This document shows positions 9,686 to 18,438 of a stretch of DNA of 18,438 nucleotides, in pieces. Position 1 is the first letter of the stretch; each line of letters opens with the position of its first letter. The notes under the pieces were generated by a model. The model was not told the origin of the DNA, ran no database searches, and saw only the letters and a list, made by a program, of their open reading frames with translations. The DNA is taken from positions 1 to 18,438 of the forward strand of contig PDHQ01000508.1 of assembly GCA_003339415.1 (NCBI GenBank), read 5' to 3'. A program made the position numbers and the translations under genes. This DNA comes from Ophiocordyceps camponoti-saundersi (nom. inval.) (lineage: Eukaryota > Ascomycota > Sordariomycetes > Hypocreales > Ophiocordycipitaceae).

Positions 9686-12600
9686 ATGGCTGTCGAATCG
9701 ACGCATCAAGCATCCGCTTCAGTATCCTCCAACCGAGGTAAGTGTCAAGCGCTCAGGAAATTCTTCCCTCAGGATCTGGGAGAGTTTGCTAAAAGGAAGT
9801 ATCTTGTAATATCAGAGATGGCTGACAAGGGGGCCACTGACATCGTTACGACGTCGAATGAGGCTGAAGGCCAGGCAGCAGCAGATGCAGGAGCCGACGG
9901 TAAGTTCACCATGATTTACGACTATGAAATACACCATTGTCTGACTGCACCACGATTGACAGGCCTCATGAACCTCACCATTTCCCTCCCTGACGCGGAT
10001 TCTCAGAATATACAGTTGATGGTTAGATAACTTGCTTGTCGACGCCCCTGGATATATACTCATACGGCAAGCCAGGTATCTTCTCAAGAGCAAGTTCACG
10101 AGGTTCGCCAATCTATAATCGAGCTGCCCTCTGCTTTTCGACACACTTGCTTCCACCTCGAATACCTTGGGCGCAAAATCAATGATTTCATACCAATCGC
10201 AGAAATACCTGATATTACTTCCACTCCCGAATTCCAACTGATTCGAGACCCATACACCGAGAAGGAGGCGAGGATTCATCTTGTGAGGGTTCGGGAACTT
10301 ATTGGCGCGGCTGGAGACAGAGCGGATATTTCTCAGGGCATCCTTCCCGGTCTATCGCTCTTTGAAAGCCTGTGTTCGAACACGCAGCAAGGCACGGATC
10401 AGCTTCCTGTCAAGGATTATGACTTTCAGGCGACGCCGTCCCTCACAAGTCTTGTTCCAGCTCCCATGAGTCCTCCACCGAAGACAGTCAAATCGATAGC
10501 ATTGTCGCCTTGGAACCCTCCTCCCTGCTCGTTTCGACAGCGTGGCCACCTCCTATACATTCTCATTACTACAAATGAGGGCGAGCAATTCCAAATCACG
10601 TCGCACGTGTCAGGCTTCTTCGTCAATAAATCGTCGAATACCAAATTCGATCCCTACCCGAGACCAGCGCCAAAAGGACAATCAGCACATTCCTTACTCG
10701 AGCTCATCTACCTTCTGTCGCCTTCCTTCTCAGATAACTTCATGCAGCTTCAAGAATACAGTAACCATAGAGATCCTCTCGCCATCTTCCAGGTTACCAA
10801 TGCGGTGCCAGCTGCCCCTTGGGCTGTGCCATCGTCGACTTCTTCCCTGTGCATTCACGTTTCTGACACGTCACGTCCTCAGGAGGCTTTCTTGCTCGCT
10901 GGCATCGAGAATCTGGACACATTGCGTGATTGGAACGAGGAATTTCAGTCGGCCAAAGAACTACCGAGGGAAACGGTGCAAGATCGAGTATTTCGCGAGC
11001 GTCTGCTGTCTAAGCTCTTCGCCGACTATAACGACGCTGCGACCAAAGGCGCAGTCATGGTTGCGCGTGGGGAGCTCTCTCCACTGAACCCAACCGAAGG
11101 CAGAGATGCTCAGATATTCGTGTACAACAACATCTTCTTTTCGTTCGGCACAGATGGTGTGGGTACTTTTACGTCTGAAGGTGGAGATGAAGCCGCGCGA
11201 GCCGCGACGGGAAAAGACGTCACTGGTGTGATGCTGGTGCATCAGCTTGACATTGATGGCCTGTTCACCCCAGCGACGGTCGTTGTAGATTACCTCGGGC
11301 GGCGCATCGTGGGCCAGAGCATAGTACCGGGAATCTTCAAGCAGCGCGATCCCAACGAAAACCAAATCGACTATGGCGCAGTTGACGGCAAGGAAGTAGT
11401 TGCAGCAGATCAGCGCTTCGTGCCGGTGTTCGCGCAGCTCTCTAAAGCCCTGAAGGTCAAGAAACATCCCGTGTGGGACAAGGAGGGGAAGAGGTTTGAC
11501 CTCGAGACGAGTGTCGAAACCAAGGGATTGATGGGCACGGATGGGCGAAAATACGTCCTTGATCTTTACAGGATTACGCCTTTCGACATCCTATGGCTCG
11601 AAAAGTTGGACGTGAACGCAAACATAGACGACCCTACAAGCTATCCTCATCGGATGACTGTCCTACGGCCTGAGTTGGTGGAATCATTCACGCGGTTCAA
11701 GATGAAGCAATGGGTGGATGGCGAGTTGGCTCGTCGGGGACAGGAGGTCAGCCACGGGTCTACAAACGGCAGTTATGGCGATGATGACGCCTCAACGGGG
11801 GGCGGTAAGACGTCACTCGATCTAGCCGACTTCAAATTTGCCTTGAATCCCGATGCATTTAGTGGACAGCACCCTCAGACCGAAGAGGAGAAGGCTGAAC
11901 TTGAGATCGACGAGAAGGAAGTGCGTGAAGCCTGTCAGCACCTACGCGACCACGTGATTCCGGAACTACTACGTGAGCTCTCTCAGTCGGAAGTTAGCTT
12001 TCCCATGGACGGACAATCTCTCAGTCGCCTCTTGCACAAACGCGGAATCAATGTGAGGTATCTCGGAATGGTTGTGACTTTGGCCATTGACAAGCGCCTA
12101 CGATGTCTTCGCGAGATATGCATTCAAGACATGGTCGCACGTGCCTTCAAGCACGTCGCCGCGGCCTATCTTCGTTCTGTCCCGTTACCTCTGACATCAG
12201 CTTGCATGTCTCATCTCCTAAACTGTCTTCTCGGTCATAGTTTGAACCCCAAACCCTGTGCCGACGTGGATGAATCTCTGCGAGAACTATATCCTGACGC
12301 AGACTTGTGTTTCGAGCTTGCCACACCAGAGAAAGTCAGAGCCGATGTCGAGAGGCAGGTTCGCCAACGATACAGATACACCTTGGATTCGACGTGGTAC
12401 ACGGATGTTCGCAGCACCCAGTTGCTGCGCGAGGTTTGCTTGAGGCTCGGGCTTCAAATGCTTGCAAAAGATTACATCTTTGGAAGCCCGGATAAGTCAA
12501 GCGCTCCGCAACTGATTGGGTCAGAGCAAAGCCCATCAGTCGAGCACACCAACGGAGAGTCGAGAAAGAAGAAGAAGAAGGCCCAGGATTGTTCGCCGTC

Positions 12601-13627
12601 GTCTTCATCATCGATCAGGGCTAATCACACTTTCGTCCCCGATGATGTTGTAGATATGGTCCCGGTGGTCAAGCATTCCAGTCCTCGAAGCGCTCTGGCA
12701 GAGGAGGCACTCGAAGCCGGTCGGCTCTCGATCCTTCAGAACCAGAAGAAGCTGGGTCAGGAGTTATTACTTGAGTCTTTGTCGCTCCACGAGCAAATAT
12801 ATGGGATCCTGCACCCAGAAGTGGCCAAGGTCTACAATAGCCTGTCGATGCTTTACTATCAGCTGGACGACAAAGAGGCGGCTATTGAACTGGCGAGAAA
12901 GGCAATTGTAGTCGCGGAACGGACGATCGGCGTCGACTCGGCCGAGACATTACTCAACTACCTCAACCTCAGTTTGTTCCTTCACCAAGGGGGCGATAGC
13001 AGGGGTGCTCTTGTTGCATCGAAACACGCTCTCATGCTGTGGAGGATCATTTACGGTCCCGATCATCCGGATTCCATTACTACCATCAACAACGCAGCCG
13101 TGATGCTGCAACATCTCAAGGAGTATCATGATTCGAGACTGTGGTTTGAGGAGTCGCTGCGAGTGTGCGAAGCCGTTTTTGGAAAGCAGTCTGTCAATTC
13201 GGCTACACTGCTTTTTCAACTTGCTCAGGCGCTGGCACTGGATCACGACTCTAAAGGTGCCGTCAATCGCATGCGAGAATCATATAACATTTTCCTCAAC
13301 GAACTTGGGCCGGAAGACAAGAACACGAAGGAGGCTGAAAGCTGGCTTGAACAACTCACGCAGAATGCCGTCTCCATAGCTAAGCATGCCAAGGACGCGC
13401 AAGCCAAGCGCATTCGGTCAGGCATCCGGTTCACAGCGGCCGCGGTTCCCTCACAGGTGTCAGCCACCAGGCCATCCCAACATATGAGCCCAGCCTCGCA
13501 AATCGACTCACGCAGCATTGACGAGCTGATCAAGTTCATCGAGGGCGGAGAGCAAAAGTCCGGTTCGGCCAAGAAAAGGCCCGGTCGAGGCAACCCTAAG
13601 AGAAGAGGTCAGAGCGTCACAGCATAG
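9686..13627 (+). CDS. clu1: Clustered mitochondria protein Clu1/Tif31 (spliced, four exons)
   Basis: Proposed exons are 9686-9737, 9816-9899, 9963-10021 and 10076-13627, giving 1248 residues; fungal Clu proteins are about 1250-1300. The family is cytoplasmic, needed for normal mitochondrial distribution, binds mRNAs for mitochondrial proteins, and was described in yeast as eIF3-associated Tif31. Seen here: an N-terminal ubiquitin-like Clu domain (about 47-130, with SIIELPSAF and DPYTEKEARIHL), the CLU domain (about 324-584, with VVDYLGRRIVGQS, YGAVDGKEVV, KGLMGTDGRKYVLDLYR), a central eIF3-p135-type region (about 680-870), a lysine run (RKKKKK, about 895-900), TPR repeats (about 939-1164) and a basic tail. 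The ATG at 9686 has A at -3 and G at +4. The ATG at 9818 is an alternative start (1230 residues) and gives the more usual N-terminus length. The long last exon has no sign of further introns. The gene converges on the forkhead gene. Confidence 0.93.
9738..9815 (+). other. clu1 intron 1 (78 bases, 3n, no in-frame stop)
   Basis: Donor GTAAGT is a perfect consensus, a branch-like GCTAAAA lies at about 9789-9795, and the acceptor is TCAG. Splicing joins G to AG to make GAG, just before a second in-frame ATG at 9818. The length is a multiple of three and the intron has no stop in the coding frame, so retention would insert 26 residues without breaking the protein. Confidence 0.75.
9900..9962 (+). 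other. clu1 intron 2 (63 bases, 3n, no in-frame stop)
   Basis: Donor GTAAGT, branch CTGAC at 9941-9945 and acceptor ACAG 18 bases further on are all consensus. Removal joins a glycine codon split G/GC and leads into LMNLTISLPD, the start of the conserved N-terminal domain. Like intron 1 it is stopless and a multiple of three; retention would insert 21 residues. Confidence 0.85.
10022..10075 (+). other. clu1 intron 3 (54 bases, weak donor)
   Basis: The donor is GTTAGA, a poor match to consensus, and the acceptor is CCAG. Its removal joins QLM to VSSQEQVHEVRQS, restoring continuous conserved Clu sequence, which is the main reason for the call. The unspliced frame meets TAA at the third codon (10028-10030), so unlike introns 1 and 2 it must be removed. 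The branch site is not obvious; CTCAT at about 10059-10063 is the nearest candidate. Confidence 0.75.
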
Positions 13628-14357
13628 AGCAGAAGACGTCGAAAATGCAGACAAATTGCCCAGCAACAGTACGGGCTGTGGCACACTGCAGGAACAACAT
13701 GCATACATACATCATACATGTGAGCATATGAACGTTTGATGGGCTGGCGAAGCAACTAGGAGCACTGGAAAGAAAAACATGTGAAGACGCTTGAAGGGAT
13801 CGTGCTTCATGAGCAGCGGTTGCGCCTTTTGGCCATGTAATTCTATGTAAGAACGGGTGCTGATGGGTCGTTGACGAGGCCACGACACTCCTCTCTCCAT
13901 GCTGTTGAAGTTAATACACCTTCACACAATTGATGCACTTTAGATGCGCCGAAGGCCGGCTGCGTTCGAGATGACAGGTCGTACATAGTAGACAAATATA
14001 TACACCTGTCACGTATGTTTCCGGCACTGATGTCTTCGACCTCTCGAGATGTATTTACTCTGTCCCTCCCGTGTTTTCCCCGTGGCGTTGGAACTTGAGC
14101 CAGTTCATACCACTGTCTAAGAAGGAGCAAAGGTGACAAAAGCCCTGTCAAAGCAAGCGAGACGCACCCGAAGAAAGGATGATGCCGCACCAATGAGCAT
14201 TCCCTTTCCGCTATATATTGAGTCCATATAGCAACGCTCCGGCAACCAGGATAGGAGCGGATCTAGTTCCCTGCCAGAGCATTTGCCACACAAACACCTC
14301 TTCCCACGGGCGCGTGGTAGGATCCGATGCTTTGAAAGCCCCTGCAGTGTTCCCAAG
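13628..14357. other. Convergent 3' intergenic region (about 730 bases)
   Basis: The region between the stop codons of clu1 (+) and the forkhead gene (-) should hold both 3' UTRs and poly(A) sites. A CATACATACATCATACATG tract lies at about 13698-13720 after clu1. On the minus strand an AATATA-type word lies at about 14212-14220, within about 150 bases of the forkhead stop, and TGTATATA (complement of 13997-14004) matches the Puf3-class recognition octamer. Short ORFs here are not conserved-looking. Actual cleavage sites cannot be read from the sequence. Confidence 0.6.
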
Positions 14358-16810
<2,453 letters not shown>

Positions 16811-18438
16811 ACTATTTTCATTACTATTTATATACTTTATAAGCTATATTATAATTATACTAATAATTAGTATTAGTATTATTATATTAGTTTTAAGTAT
16901 ATAATATATATAAATATTTTATTTTTAAAATAATAATATTTTCTTTATCTAAGTTACTTTTTATAATATACTTACTTATAATATAAAATAGAAATAATAT
17001 TAATAAAAGCTAATTTAATAGTATATTAATAAAGGGCGGCGTAGTAATATAATAGGTAATAAAAGCTGAACTAAAAATAATAATAGGAAAATATTAAATA
17101 AAATATAGTAATATTAATAGCTTAATAGAATAAAAAGTATAAAGAGGAGAATTACTTAATAAGAAAAAGAATATAAATAGCTTAAAAAGGAAAAGAAAAA
17201 AGAAGGAAGAAAAGTTATCTATTTAATAAAGTATTTTAACTTATACCTTATATATATATATCTTAGCTAGGAATACTTTTTTTTTAAGTTAATAAAATAT
17301 ATAAGGTATTATAACTAGGGTTTAAAATTAGTTAGTGACTTTTTTAGTTATTTTTTAGTTAGTTATAACTAACTAACTAAAGTCACGTTTTTTAGTGACT
17401 AAATTAGTCACTAACTAACTAAAGTTACCTTAGTAACTAATCTTTAGTTATAACTTTTAGTTATTAGTTAGTTATAACTAACTAATAACTAAAAAAATTA
17501 GTCACTAACCTTAATTATTTTTTTTATATTTTAAATAAATACTATAATTTAAGCGCTTTTTAAATATATTTTTTTTAAAATTTTAGTTATTTTAATTCTT
17601 TTTTAAGAAAATATAATAGATATAATATTTTTTTAAAAAAGGTATTATTATAATATTACTATATTAGTAAAGAAAATATAAATAAAATTATTTAATATTA
17701 TCTCTTTTTATTAAATAAGGCTTTCTTAGTTATAAATTAGTCTTTTTATAATTTTATCTATTTTATTATAATTATTATAAAAATATTAATAAGAAAATTT
17801 ATTAATTTTTAAGATTTATTATAAGTAGAAAGAAGAATATAATTTAAGGACTTTTTTACGCTAGTAAGCGTAAATAGCTATACTTTATAAGGTTTTATTT
17901 TTTAAATATTTTTATATAAATTATAAAAAATAATTATAAATATTTTATTTACTACCTTATACTAGACCCTTAAAATACTAATATTTAGTTTTTAAGCTTA
18001 ATTAAAAGAAAAAAAATAATTTAAAAAATTTAAAAGATATATAAGAGCTTCTTCTATATAGTATATTTTTCTAGCTTAGTAAGCTTATTATAGCCCTAGC
18101 TATAAATTATTTTTCCTTTTTTACCTTTTTTTTATTACTAAGTTTTTTTTTCGTATAGAAAACTAGAATACGGATAAAATTTTTATTTCTTAAAAGAAAA
18201 CTCCTTTAATAATAGCGTTAAAAATATAAACTAAATATCGTAAAATAATAGATTTTCTATATTTTCTTATAAGATTTTTTATTTTAAATTATATTTCTTT
18301 ATTTATTCTTTTTTTTATTATTTTCCTTAAAAGACTTCCCTTATTTAAATAAAAGATTTAAAAGAGAACCTAATAGTAGCTTTATAATTATATAAAAAAA
18401 ATATCTTATAGCGTAAAAAACTTTCTATATTTATATAT
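16811..18438. repeat. Right RIP-saturated AT-rich flank
   Basis: Composition switches sharply at about 16810-16830 to AT-rich DNA almost free of CpA and TpG, as in the left flank. No intact ORF is present and I could not recover a transposon protein on either strand. The only structured part is the palindrome cluster at 17334-17510. A short TA run lies at about 17250-17262. Confidence 0.85.
17334..17510. repeat. Palindrome cluster of TTAGTTA/TTAGTGACTAA units
   Basis: The cluster holds a perfect 22-base palindrome (17355-17376) centred on GTTATAAC, a 10-base inverted pair TTAGTGACTA / TAGTCACTAA with a 3-base spacer (17392-17414), and a perfect 40-base palindrome (17455-17494), again centred on GTTATAAC and flanked by TTTTAG / CTAAAA. 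GTGAC/GTCAC words recur at the edges (17335-17340, 17381-17385, 17500-17505), keeping TpG and CpA inside DNA otherwise stripped of them. The style matches the left cluster at 82-262, though the core words differ slightly. Confidence 0.85.

Noticed and set aside
9211..9809. Several overlapping plus-strand ORFs of 68-115 residues before clu1
   Set aside because: They overlap each other in different frames, translate to pyrimidine-tract low complexity (Phe/Leu/Ser runs), and lie in the likely promoter and 5' UTR.
9812..10279. Minus-strand 155-residue ORF
   Set aside because: It is antisense to the clu1 5' exons and introns, whose plus-strand reading matches a conserved family; it has no recognisable motif.
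10961..11467. Minus-strand 168-residue ORF inside clu1
   Set aside because: It lies opposite the conserved CLU domain and looks like a shadow of strong coding bias.
13617..14356. Minus-strand ORFs of 62-116 residues between the two genes
   Set aside because: They overlap one another, have no conserved features, and fall where both 3' UTRs must lie.
17334..17510. Telomere or CRISPR-like repeat array
   Set aside because: There are no TTAGGG repeats and no regular repeat-spacer spacing; the structure is nested palindromes.

Overview
The window is nuclear DNA of a filamentous ascomycete (Pezizomycotina, most likely a Sordariomycete). The evidence is short introns of 54-78 bases with GTAAGT/GTGAGT donors and CTGAC branch sites, two genes of clearly ascomycete type, and flanks with the signature of repeat-induced point mutation (RIP). 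The window has three compartments: a very AT-rich left flank (1 to about 9180), a gene island of ordinary composition (about 9180-16810), and a second AT-rich flank (about 16811-18438). I saw no rRNA, tRNA or CRISPR array.

Left flank. CpA and TpG are almost absent while CpG and CpC survive, so RIP appears saturated. No ORF is intact, but ancestral proteins can still be read through the damage. From about 600 to 4260 (+) lies a Ty1/copia-type retrotransposon relic in the order gag, gag-pre-integrase zinc motif, integrase, reverse transcriptase, RNase H. From about 1500 to 4130 the pol part stays in one frame, and nearly every catalytic Asp/Glu codon now reads Asn/Lys. A second relic on the minus strand (about 6130-7300) holds a ruined CCHC zinc knuckle. 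A 249-base LTR-like sequence (8931-9179), less mutated, marks the border with the gene island. Clusters of nested palindromes built on TTAGTCA-like units lie near both ends of the window (82-262 and 17334-17510).

Gene island. Two convergent genes are present. The first (+) encodes the clustered-mitochondria protein Clu1/Tif31, with three small introns near its 5' end. The second (-) encodes an FHA plus forkhead transcription factor of the Fkh2 type, with one intron placed just before the DNA-recognition helix. Their stop codons are about 730 bases apart. They are unrelated housekeeping or cell-cycle genes; nothing indicates joint regulation.

I found no convincing new biological system. The points most worth checking are RIP saturation with CpG retention, the palindrome clusters that keep CpA/TpG inside RIP-saturated DNA, the readable copia ghost, and the splicing layout: two stopless 3n introns in clu1, and a forkhead intron whose retention would leave an FHA-only protein.
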